In this document: positions 1 through 8,800 of the stretch, one piece after another
Layout of the letters: each line of letters starts with the position of its first letter
How positions within the stretch are numbered: the first letter of the stretch is position 1
Assembly: GCA_963677815.1 (NCBI GenBank)
Contig: OY782499.1
Coordinates: forward strand, 1,178,001 to 1,242,000
Source of the DNA: JAEKNW01 sp963677815
GTDB lineage: Bacteria; Cloacimonadota; Cloacimonadia; Cloacimonadales; JAFGVF01
Direction of reading: 5' to 3'
DNA: 64,000 nucleotides
The notes under the pieces: model-generated
Told to the model about the DNA's origin: nothing
The model's database searches: none
What the model saw: only the letters and a program-made list of their open reading frames with translations
Translations under genes and position numbers: made by a program

Positions 1-1
1 T

Positions 2-343
2 GGTGGTACTGATAATCATCTCCTCTTAATCAACTTAGGAGATAAAGATTCTGATAACCCATCAGGTAAAGCTATGGAAGGAGCTTTAGATAAGGCTGGC
101 ATCACTGCTAATAAAAATACTGTTCCTTTTGACACTCGTTCTCCTTTCGTTGCTTCAGGTATCAGAATTGGTACTCCTGCTGTAACTACTCGTGGTATGA
201 AGGAAGATGATATGAAAGCTATTGCTGATTTCATCAAAAGAGTTTTTGATAACCATAAAGATGAAGATATTCTTGCTGAAATCAAAAAAGAAGTTAAAGA
301 GTTCACTTCAAGATTTCCTCTATACCCTGAACTACTTAAATAA
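2..343 (+). CDS. glyA: Serine hydroxymethyltransferase, C-terminal part (gene runs off the left edge)
   Basis: The frame is open from base 2 and reads GGTDNHLLLINL, then a GKAMEGALDKAGITANKNT stretch, then SGIRIGTPAVTTRG. These are the hallmark C-terminal motifs of glycine/serine hydroxymethyltransferase, the PLP enzyme that interconverts serine and glycine while loading tetrahydrofolate with a one-carbon unit in the cytosol. Only the last ~113 residues are present; the PLP lysine lies upstream of the window. A rho-independent terminator follows 35 bp after the stop, so this is the last gene of its transcript. Confidence 0.95.
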   Translation, partial: GGTDNHLLLINLGDKDSDNPSGKAMEGALDKAGITANKNTVPFDTRSPFVASGIRIGTPAVTTRGMKEDDMKAIADFIKRVFDNHKDEDILAEIKKEVKEFTSRFPLYPELLK

Positions 344-377
344 ATTTTCTCTAAAATTAGAAAATTAATATATTAAA

Positions 378-405
378 GGGCAGATTTATCATCTGCTCTT
401 TTTTA
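378..405 (+). terminator. Rho-independent terminator of glyA
   Basis: GGGCAGA pairs with TCTGCTC (one G-T wobble) around a 7-nt loop and is followed by a run of six T. It sits just after the glyA stop. Confidence 0.85.
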
Positions 406-438
406 TTTAAATAAATATTTTTTTAATGAATTAAAGTT

Positions 439-454
439 TGGAACGCATTTTGCA
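439..454 (+). promoter_or_regulatory. Putative sigma-54 (RpoN) -24/-12 promoter
   Basis: TGGAACGCATTTTGCA matches the sigma-54 consensus TGGCACG-N4-TTGC(A/T) at every defined position except one (A for C at the fourth base), with the invariant GG and GC in the exact spacing. The start point would be near 466. No protein gene follows within 600 bp, but two strong hairpins ending in a T-run do. No rpoN or enhancer-binding protein gene is in the window, so use by sigma-54 is inferred from the motif alone. Confidence 0.6.
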
Positions 455-465
455 TATTAATATAT

Positions 466-598
466 TAGTTTTCAGAGTTAGTCACTCGAAAATCTTTAGC
501 ATTCTCCCCGGATGCTAAATTCTCTCAAATGTGCTTAGTGTGGGATTTACAGTTAAAGATAGTGTGGTGGTATCTTTAATGAGTAAATCCCTTTTTTT
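466..598 (+). ncRNA. Putative small RNA of ~130 nt with its own terminator
   Basis: Downstream of the sigma-54-like promoter lie two stable hairpins and no usable ORF. Hairpin 1 has arms TTTAGCAT (495-502) and ATGCTAAA (512-519) with a C-rich loop, TCTCCCCGG. Hairpin 2 has an outer stem GGGATTTAC (542-550)/GTAAATCCC (583-591), a small internal loop, an inner stem TTAAAGATA (553-561)/TATCTTTAA (571-579) and a G/U-rich loop GTGTGGTGG. It is followed by seven T, so it is a factor-independent terminator. The C-rich loop can pair with GGAGA, the Shine-Dalgarno extension of several genes here, for example those starting at 1069, 5873 and 55796. A regulatory RNA is the simplest reading. I recognise no known family. 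Confidence 0.5.
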
Positions 599-795
599 AT
601 TCTCTAGATTTCTTTTCTTGTTATACTGGTGTAAGTGTAGAAAATATAATGTTTTACATTAATGTGTAATACCCTGTATTCACCATGTAAAATTCAACTA
701 CTTAATAAAAGATAAAATAGTCCAATAAAACAGAAAACTTAAACTAATCAACTAGAACAATTATAGGCGTCTTTTTTTTACAAGATCTAGCTTTG

Positions 796-879
796 GTAAA
801 GAGTATTTTGGAAAATATACTAGTGTTAACATAGTAGATAGATGTATTATCTGTTTACGAAACTATGTTTACTCTTTAC
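796..879. other. Long-range stem structure in the intergenic region
   Basis: Nested inverted repeats: GTAAAGAGT (796-804) pairs perfectly with ACTCTTTAC (871-879), AACATAGT (828-835) with ACTATGTT (862-869), and AGATA (836-840) with TATCT (848-852). An alternative local hairpin (AGTATTTT..AAAATATACT, 802-821) would compete with the outer stem. There is no T-run. It lies upstream of the promoter of the next gene, so it is not that gene's leader. The rest of 600-990 is AT-rich and shows nothing else I can name. Confidence 0.35.
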
Positions 880-990
880 ATGTTTCATAAAAAATACAAT
901 TTTAATCGATAAAAATATATTTAATAATTTAAGGAAAAAATTAAGGCTAAGCTTCGTTAAAGAAAAAAGAAAAATTTTTAATTTTTCCTA

Positions 991-1020
991 TTGACAGAAA
1001 TTTTAGCTAGTGCATAAAAT
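991..1020 (+). promoter_or_regulatory. Sigma-70-type promoter of the first giant secreted protein
   Basis: A perfect -35 TTGACA (991-996) and a -10 TAAAAT (1015-1020) are separated by 18 bp. The Shine-Dalgarno AAAGGAG (1054-1060) and the ATG follow about 30 nt downstream of the likely start point. Confidence 0.8.
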
Positions 1021-1068
1021 GACAATGTATAGAAAAATTTAAAAAACTAAGTCAAAGGAGAATATATT

Positions 1069-4000
1069 ATGAACAAAAAGCTGCTAACCTTACTAGCTTT
1101 ATTAGTCGCTATGACCTCCCTTTTTGCTGTTTATGTAGAAATCGGGGATGGGACAGAGACCACTAATTATTTACCATTTTATGGATTTTATGATTATAGC
1201 TGGTCAAATTATATTTTAACCTCCGAGCAAATCGGAGATGCAATCGATATTAACGAAATTCAATTTAACGTAGGTAACACTCCAAGCAACTATGCTATGG
1301 AAAACCAACAAGTTTATATGAAACTAACTACTGAAACAGAAGTTACTGTAGCATATCCAGATCCTGCAAACAATGATTTTACTCTTGTTTTTGATGGTTC
1401 AGTAACTTGGAATGAAGGTGGTTGGCAAGGTGTTATTTTTGACACTAATTTTGCTTATGATGGTACATCTAACCTACAAATAGTATGGATAAACAATGAT
1501 TCAACTTATGCTAGTGGATATCCAAACTTCCTAAAAACTACCACAGAAATTAACACAGCTGCTTATAAATATGCAGATAATACTTTCCCAGTAACAGACG
1601 GTACTCTTCAAACAAATTTCCCAAACACTCGTTTAGGTTATGCAGTTGAAGGTGCTCCTGGCTACCCAACTTTAGTTTCTCCTGAAAATAACTCACTTAA
1701 TAATGAACTTGATACTGAGTTAGTTTGGACAAATGGTGAAAATACTGATTTCGTAGATGTATATTTCTCAATGACTGAAGCTGATGTAGTAAATAATGAA
1801 GAATCAGCTTTAGTAGTTGATGGACAACTAGTAACTTCTTTTGCTCCAACTTTAGAAAATGCAAGTGTTTATTACTGGAAAGTTGTAGCTGCTAATGCAA
1901 ACTCAGAAATCACTGCAGAAACCAATGTTTTTGCATTTTCAACAACTTATGGAATTGCAGAAGTTCCTTACTTTGAAGGTTTTGAAAATGTAACAACTCC
2001 GGCTTTACCTCTTGGATGGATGTCTTATAACGAAGGTTCATCAAGCTATTCAGATGTTGAAACTTATGGTGGTCAAGCTTATGAAGGTACAAATTCTTTC
2101 AAAATTGCTAACAGCTCAGATGCTGAAGGTACTTACATTGCAGTATTACCTCAAATTGAAAATATGGGTAACAGAATGAAATTCTGGGCTAAGTGTTCTT
2201 CTGCTGGTTCTCAAGTAATTGTTGGTTATTTATCTGATGTAGCAGATCCAGCAAGCTTTACTGAAATTCAAACTATTGATATGACTTCTGATTATGCAGA
2301 ACATATAGTTGAATTAGAATTACCTAGAACAGTTAGATATCTTGCTTTCAAGCATGCAAATGTTGGAACATATCAAACTATCTATATTGATAATGTAGAA
2401 ATTGAAGAAATTCCTGAAAATGAACCAACCCCGGCAACTCTTCTAACTCCAGCAAATGCTGCTACTGATGTAGCTTTGAATGCTGAATTAACTTGGGAAT
2501 ATGGTATGAATACTGTAGCTGTTAACCTCTACTTATCTGATGATATGGCTGAAGTTACAGATTTAGCTGCTGAAGCTATGGTAGTTGAAAATCAGGATAT
2601 TACTTCTTACACTACTGATTTAGCTGAATGGACTACTTATTACTGGAGAGTTGGTTCTCTTAACTCAACAGGTTATGAAGTTCTAAGTGCAATCAATTCT
2701 TTCACTACTATTGTCCCAGATGGAACAATTATCATTGGTGAAGGTGATGCTACTAATCAAGGTATGCCTATTGAACCTTATTATGGCTATACTTATACTC
2801 AAACTATATACACTCAAGCAGATATCGACATGACTGGTGATATTCAAACTATCGCTTGGCATTATAATGGTAACTCAGCTTGGGGTCCTGATGATATAAA
2901 AATTTATATGGCTCATACAGACCTTGAAGCTTTTGATGGCACAGAAGCTTGGGTTGCAGCTGAAAACTTAACTCTTGTTTATGATGGTACTTTCTCAGTG
3001 CCTGCAGTTGATGGTTGGGTTCCTGTTAATTTAGATACTCCTTTCAACTACAATAATACTCAAAATCTTCTTATTGCGGTAGAAGAAAATACCCAAGGAT
3101 ATCACTCTTCTTCAGATGAATTTTTCAATACTGAAACTACTGCAAATGTTTCTATTACTTATAGAAATGACACAAATAATCCAGATCCTTTAGATCCTCC
3201 TGAAGGAACTCTTAAAACATACTATCCAAATCTAGTTCTTGTTATGGAAGAAGGCGAAACTCCGATAGTATATCCTGCTCCAACAAACTTAACTGCTGAA
3301 GTTCAAGACGAAAATGATATTCATTTAGCTTGGAATATGCCAATCCTTCCAGAAGAAGAAGGCGAATGGTTATGGCATGGTTCTGGAGTTTATGATGATG
3401 GTTTTGGTACTGGTACAGCTTTCACTTACACTGGTGTTGTAAGATATGATGCTAGTGATTTAGAAAATTATAGCGGTGCTAGCTTAACTCAAGTTAAATT
3501 CTATCCTCGTAATGCTCAAGCTACTTATACATTAAAAGTATGGACTGGTGGTTCTTATGATGGAACAGATTTCCTTCCTGGAACAGAAGTTCATTCACAA
3601 GCAATTGATACTTTTGAAACATTCTCATGGAATTTTGTTGAACTTACCTCTAGCATTACTTTAGCTGCTGGTCAAGAGTTATGGGTTGGTATTGAAACAG
3701 TAACACCAAACGGTTATCCTCTTGGTGTTGACGCTGGTCCTGCTGTTGTAGGTAAAGGTGATTTGGTATTCTTTAACGGTGCTTGGAATCTAATCTCTAA
3801 CTTCAATAATGATAAGAACTTCCTTATTCAAGCTTATGTTGAAGGTGCAAGAATTTCTTATAGAGATCCACTAGAAATTACTGCTTATAACATTTATCGT
3901 AATAATACAGTTATTCAGTCAATTGCTGATGCAAACGATACAACATGGGTAGATTTAGATGTTCCTAACGGTTATTATGAATATAAAGTAACTGCCCTTT

Positions 4001-5598
4001 ATGATACTGAAATGTCTGAGCCTTCTAATGTAGTTGTTGTTGATACAACTCCACCTGTTTATAACCCTCCAACAAACTTCACAGCAGTTATTGTTGATGA
4101 AAATGATGTTCAAATAAACTGGGAAGCTCCACTTGATAGAAATAGAGTTTCTGCTCGTAGACAAATCACTTTCGGTACAGAAAATCAAAGATTAGTAACT
4201 AGAGAATTAACTGGTTATACTTTATACCGCGATAATACAATTATTGCAGAAGTTGCTACAGATGTTATGTCTTACTTAGATGAAGATCTTGACTTCGGTA
4301 CTTATCAATATAAAGCAGTAGCTAACTATGATGAGGCTGATTCAGATCCAACTCCAGTTGTTACAGTAGTTATTGAAGAAATTGAAGAAATTCTTCCTCC
4401 TGAAAACTTAACAGCTAGTGTTGACGAAGACCTTGTAACTCTAAACTGGGATGCTCCTGGTATGACTAGAGATTCAAGATTCTTAAAAGGACTAAGTATA
4501 TCTAGTAAAGCTCTTCCAAAAGCTCAAGTTAGAGAAAACAGAGATCTTACAGCATATAAAGTTTATAGAGATGATGCAGTGATAGCTACTTTAGCTGCAG
4601 ATGTATATACTTATGAAGATGCTGATTTAGAAAATGGAGATTATGAATATTATGTTACTGCTATGTATGATACTGAAGAATCTGTTGCTTCAAATACAGT
4701 TTCAGTAACAGTTAATGTTACAGGTCCAGTTGATTATCTTATTGAAGATGATTTCGAAACTTATCCTGATTTTGCTTTAGAAGCAGGTCCATGGACTCTA
4801 GTTGATGGTGATTTATCACCTACTTATGGTTTCCAAGGTGTTTCTTTTGAAAATTCAGGCTCACCAATGTCTTATATCGTATTCAATCCTGCATCAACAA
4901 CTCCTCCTCTAGAAGAAGATGCAAATGCAGCACATTCAGGTACTAAATATATGGCTTGTTTCGCTTCAACTACTCCTATTAATAATGACTGGATGATAAC
5001 TCCTGAATTTACTCTTGGTGACTCAGGAACATTCTCTTTCTGGGGTAAATCAGTTATGGATGATTATGGTCTTGAAAGATTTAATGTGCTAGTTTCTAAT
5101 GGCTCAACAAATCCTAACGACTTCACATCAATCTCAGGTGCTAGCTATACTCAAGCTCCTATAACATGGACACAATATTCTTATAGTTTAGATGATTATG
5201 CTAACCAAAATATAAGAATTGCTATCCAATGTGTATCTGATGATGCATTCATCTTTATGGTTGACCAAGTTCAAATTGAAGCTCCTGGTGGAACTTCAAA
5301 CCAACCTGAAATTGCTCCTCTTGTTTCTCAACTTATCGGAAACTACCCTAACCCATTCAATCCTGAAACACGTATTGCTTTCTCAACTGTAGAAAATGGT
5401 CCTGTTGCTATTGATATTTACAATGTAAAAGGTCAAAAAGTAAGAACACTTCTTAATGAAAATAGAGAAGCTGGTAACCACTCAGTTGTTTGGAATGGTA
5501 AAGATGATAATGGTAAGAATGTTGCTTCTGGTGTATTCTTCTACAGAATGAAATCAGGAAAATATTCTTCAACTAAGAAAATGATTCTTATGAAGTAA
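1069..5598 (+). CDS. Giant secreted modular protein (FN3 / jelly-roll modules) with FCB C-terminal sorting domain
   Basis: 1509 aa with a signal peptide (residues 1-20, KK then a hydrophobic core ending SLFA). A beta-rich module beginning VEIGDGTETTNYLPFYGF (about 23-200) recurs as IIIGEGDATNQGMPIEPYYG at about 553-720. Between and after these are FN3-like domains, recognisable by NLTA...W and Y.VYRD/Y.IYRN strings, at roughly 205-295, 455-545, 734-765, 932-995, 1000-1105 and 1110-1215. Two FEGF/DDFETY jelly-roll modules of the choice-of-anchor type lie at about 300-450 and 1224-1390. The C-terminus (about 1422-1509) has GNYPNPFNPET, a FlgD-like fold (YNVKGQKVRTL, VVWNGKDDNGK, ASGVFFYRM) and the tail KKMILMK. 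The protein is predicted to cross the outer membrane by a type IX-like route and remain on the surface. No catalytic motif is seen; adhesion or polymer binding is inference. Strong SD AAAGGAG. Confidence 0.88.
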   Translation: MNKKLLTLLALLVAMTSLFAVYVEIGDGTETTNYLPFYGFYDYSWSNYILTSEQIGDAIDINEIQFNVGNTPSNYAMENQQVYMKLTTETEVTVAYPDPANNDFTLVFDGSVTWNEGGWQGVIFDTNFAYDGTSNLQIVWINNDSTYASGYPNFLKTTTEINTAAYKYADNTFPVTDGTLQTNFPNTRLGYAVEGAPGYPTLVSPENNSLNNELDTELVWTNGENTDFVDVYFSMTEADVVNNEESALVVDGQLVTSFAPTLENASVYYWKVVAANANSEITAETNVFAFSTTYGIAEVPYFEGFENVTTPALPLGWMSYNEGSSSYSDVETYGGQAYEGTNSFKIANSSDAEGTYIAVLPQIENMGNRMKFWAKCSSAGSQVIVGYLSDVADPASFTEIQTIDMTSDYAEHIVELELPRTVRYLAFKHANVGTYQTIYIDNVEIEEIPENEPTPATLLTPANAATDVALNAELTWEYGMNTVAVNLYLSDDMAEVTDLAAEAMVVENQDITSYTTDLAEWTTYYWRVGSLNSTGYEVLSAINSFTTIVPDGTIIIGEGDATNQGMPIEPYYGYTYTQTIYTQADIDMTGDIQTIAWHYNGNSAWGPDDIKIYMAHTDLEAFDGTEAWVAAENLTLVYDGTFSVPAVDGWVPVNLDTPFNYNNTQNLLIAVEENTQGYHSSSDEFFNTETTANVSITYRNDTNNPDPLDPPEGTLKTYYPNLVLVMEEGETPIVYPAPTNLTAEVQDENDIHLAWNMPILPEEEGEWLWHGSGVYDDGFGTGTAFTYTGVVRYDASDLENYSGASLTQVKFYPRNAQATYTLKVWTGGSYDGTDFLPGTEVHSQAIDTFETFSWNFVELTSSITLAAGQELWVGIETVTPNGYPLGVDAGPAVVGKGDLVFFNGAWNLISNFNNDKNFLIQAYVEGARISYRDPLEITAYNIYRNNTVIQSIADANDTTWVDLDVPNGYYEYKVTALYDTEMSEPSNVVVVDTTPPVYNPPTNFTAVIVDENDVQINWEAPLDRNRVSARRQITFGTENQRLVTRELTGYTLYRDNTIIAEVATDVMSYLDEDLDFGTYQYKAVANYDEADSDPTPVVTVVIEEIEEILPPENLTASVDEDLVTLNWDAPGMTRDSRFLKGLSISSKALPKAQVRENRDLTAYKVYRDDAVIATLAADVYTYEDADLENGDYEYYVTAMYDTEESVASNTVSVTVNVTGPVDYLIEDDFETYPDFALEAGPWTLVDGDLSPTYGFQGVSFENSGSPMSYIVFNPASTTPPLEEDANAAHSGTKYMACFASTTPINNDWMITPEFTLGDSGTFSFWGKSVMDDYGLERFNVLVSNGSTNPNDFTSISGASYTQAPITWTQYSYSLDDYANQNIRIAIQCVSDDAFIFMVDQVQIEAPGGTSNQPEIAPLVSQLIGNYPNPFNPETRIAFSTVENGPVAIDIYNVKGQKVRTLLNENREAGNHSVVWNGKDDNGKNVASGVFFYRMKSGKYSSTKKMILMK

Positions 5599-5624
5599 GT
5601 ACACTTCATTAGACTTAAATAATC

Positions 5625-5652
5625 AAAAGCCTCGCTTAAGCGAGGCTTTTTT
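5625..5652. terminator. Terminator after the first giant secreted protein
   Basis: A 26-bp perfect palindrome built on GCCTCGCTT/AAGCGAGGC with flanking A4 and T4 arms, followed by further T-rich sequence. It lies 26 bp after the stop codon and could act on both strands. Confidence 0.88.
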
Positions 5653-5813
5653 CTTTTTTCTTTTAAGATTAATTTGAGCCTAATATTCAAGTTAAACAAG
5701 GACTATGTTTAAACTTAATTAACGGTTAAATATGTTTCTAGCAATCTATACCAATGGTATTCTAAATCTACTAAAAGAAGTAATCATTGACATTATTCAA
5801 GCAAATATGATTT

Positions 5814-5842
5814 TTGACTAACATGCTAACCTTGGCTATAGT
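5814..5842 (+). promoter_or_regulatory. Promoter of the second giant secreted protein
   Basis: TTGACT (5814-5819) and TATAGT (5837-5842) are separated by exactly 17 bp. A second TTGACA at 5787 has a TATGAT only 13 bp away and is less likely. The SD AAGGAG lies at 5860-5865 before the ATG at 5873. Confidence 0.7.
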
Positions 5843-5872
5843 AGCCTACAAAAATATTTAAGGAGAAAAAGT

Positions 5873-8800
5873 ATGAAAAAAACTATGCTTATGCTAGTGT
5901 TGATGATTTTAACTATTACGTCATCATTTGCTGTTTTCGTAGAAATCGGTGATGGCGGATCGACATCAAGTTATGTACCATTTTATGGTTTATTTGATTA
6001 TAGTTGGTCATCATTTATTATTGATGGAGAAGATATTGGTTCTGCAATAGAAATCAATGAAATTCAATTTAACGTTTCAAACACTCCAAGTGCTTATGAA
6101 ATGATTGAACAAAAAATTTATGTAAAACATACTTCAGAAACTGAAGTTACAAATGTATATCCTGATCCTGAAAACAATGGTTTTACATTGATTTATGATG
6201 GACCTGCTACATGGGATCAAGCTGGATGGCAAGGTATTATCCTTGACCAAGCTTTTGCTTATGATGGAACTTCTAATCTAGAATTTGTTTGGGAAAACCG
6301 TGATGGCTCGTATTCTAGTGGCTATCCTACTTTTGTAACAAGTCCAACAGAATCAAATACTGCTTGTTACAAATATGCAGATAACACTTTCCCTCTTGAA
6401 AATGGAACAACTCAATTATTAATTCCTAATATCAGATTAGGATATTTACTTGAAGGTGCTCCTGAAGCTCCAGTTTTAGTAGCTCCTGCTAATAATTCAC
6501 TAGACATTGCAACTGATATTGCTCTTGAATGGACTATTGATGAAAACACTACTGATGTTGATGTTTATCTTTCAACTGTAAGAGATGATGTAGTTAATAA
6601 TCTTGAAAGTGCAAGAATAGTAAGTGGTCAACTTGTTGAAAGTATTTCCCCAGAATTAGTTAATGCAAGTAACTATTACTGGAAAGTTGTTGCTAATAAT
6701 TCTACATTAGATTTTAGTAGTGAGTCACAAGTATGGCAATTTGGAACAACTTTAGGTGAGATTCTTCTTCCTTACACTAATGATTTTGAAGAACTAACTA
6801 TAGCTGAAACTTTACCTTTAGGTTGGTCAGCATCTGTTAACTCAGAATCTGAGTATGCTAAAGTTGGTGCTTATTCAAGTGCTGCTTATGAAAGTGAAAT
6901 GGGTATCAGATTATATAATAGTGATGATACAAGTGCTGAATTATTCATCATAACTCCTCAAATGGAAACTACCGGTGCTAGAATTAATATGATGGCTAAA
7001 GTTTCTTCAGAAGGTCAGGATGATTTATTAGTGGGTTATCTCACCGATGTTAATGATGTGTCATCATTCACATTAATCGAAACTGTAGATTTAAGTGCTG
7101 AATTTGCTAATTACAGAATAGCCCTTCCTGAAGGTGATAATTATATAGCTTTCAAACATGCAGTAACTGGTACTTACAGAAACATTTATATGGATGACAT
7201 TATCTTTGAAATTATTCCAGCTAATGAACCTGAAGCAGCTACTCTTACTGCTCCAGAAGATGGACAGTCTAACATTGCTACTGATGGTAATTTAGAATGG
7301 ACTCTTAATGCAAACACAGCTACTGTAGATGTATATTTATCAGAAAATTTAACTGACGTTCAAGATAAGCTTGCTTCTGCATTAGTTGTAGATAATGAAA
7401 ATATTACTTCTTATACAACTAGTTTAGAGAATTTTACAACTTATTATTGGATGGTTGTTGCAAAGAATAGCCAAGGTTTTGCTGTTGATTCATCTATTTA
7501 TAGTTTCATAACTGCTTTAGGTGAAGGACTAGTTATATCAGGTTTAGGTGAAGCAACTGCTGGTAATTTACCTATCAATCCATATTTTGGTTACACCTAT
7601 TCACAAGTTATTTATTCAGCAGAACAATTTAATGGTCAAACTGGTGCTATTGAAAGTATTGCTTACCAATATAATGGAAACACAGCTTTCGAAGATGATA
7701 TTATCATCTATTTAGCAACTACTAATCTAGATTCTTTTACAGAAACTACAGATTGGTTACCAGCTGCTGATTTAACAGAAGTATATAATGGCACTTTAGT
7801 AACTACTACTGAAGCTGGTTGGATTACTATCACTTTTGATACACCATTCAATTATGATGGAACAGCTAACTTACTTGTTGCTTTCGAAGAAAATACTGAA
7901 GGTTATCATACAAGTAGTGATAAATTCTTCGGTTATGAAACAGAAGCAAGTGTAGCTCTAAGACATACTAGTGATTCTGTGAATGCTGACCCTACTGAAC
8001 CTCCTACTGGAACTCTAGTTTCTTATCAACCGAATACAATCTTTGCTTTTGGTCAAGAAGTTACTCCTCTTCCTGTGGTTAATGATTTAGCTGCGACAGT
8101 AGAAAATGATAACGATGTAGTTCTTAGCTGGACTGCTCCTCTCACTGATGAATATACCATTAATGCATATATCATCTATAAAGATGATTCTGAACTTACT
8201 ACACTTTCAGAATTAACTTATACAGATGCTGATTTAGCTGATGGAACTTATGAATATACTGTCAAAGTTGTTTATGCTGAAGGTACTTCTGCTGCTTCAA
8301 ATGTTGCAACAGCAACTGTTACTACAAGTTCAGTTGAAATGAACCCACCAACAAACCTAGTTGCAAGTGTAGATGCTACAAATGTAACTCTTACTTGGGA
8401 AGCTCCTGTTAATGCAGGAGATGAACCAAGTAGTCTTACTGAAAGCTTTGAAGGTGAATTCCCTCCAACAGGTTGGACCCTTATTAGCACTAATGCTACA
8501 ACTTGGGAACAAATTGAAGAATATACACCTTTATTTGGTGACCCAGTATATCCTACAGATGGCAGTCTCCAAGTTAAATTAGGCTATGGCTTAAGTGAGC
8601 AAGATGAGTGGTTAATCTCTCCAGCTGTTGAGAATCCTCAAACACTTACTTTTGATTTATATGGTTACTATGAAGCTCCAGATAACACAAACTACAAAAT
8701 TGTTGTTTCAACTAATGATGGTGCAACATGGACTGAAGTTTGGACACCTGAAGCTGATCTAGTATATGATTATACTTCTCCAATCACTATTGATTTATCA

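Noticed and set aside
3955..4188. Open frames antisense to the giant secreted proteins (also 1910-2092 and 8272-8490)
   Set aside because: Shadows of the repetitive coding strand, no SD and no independent promoter or terminator.
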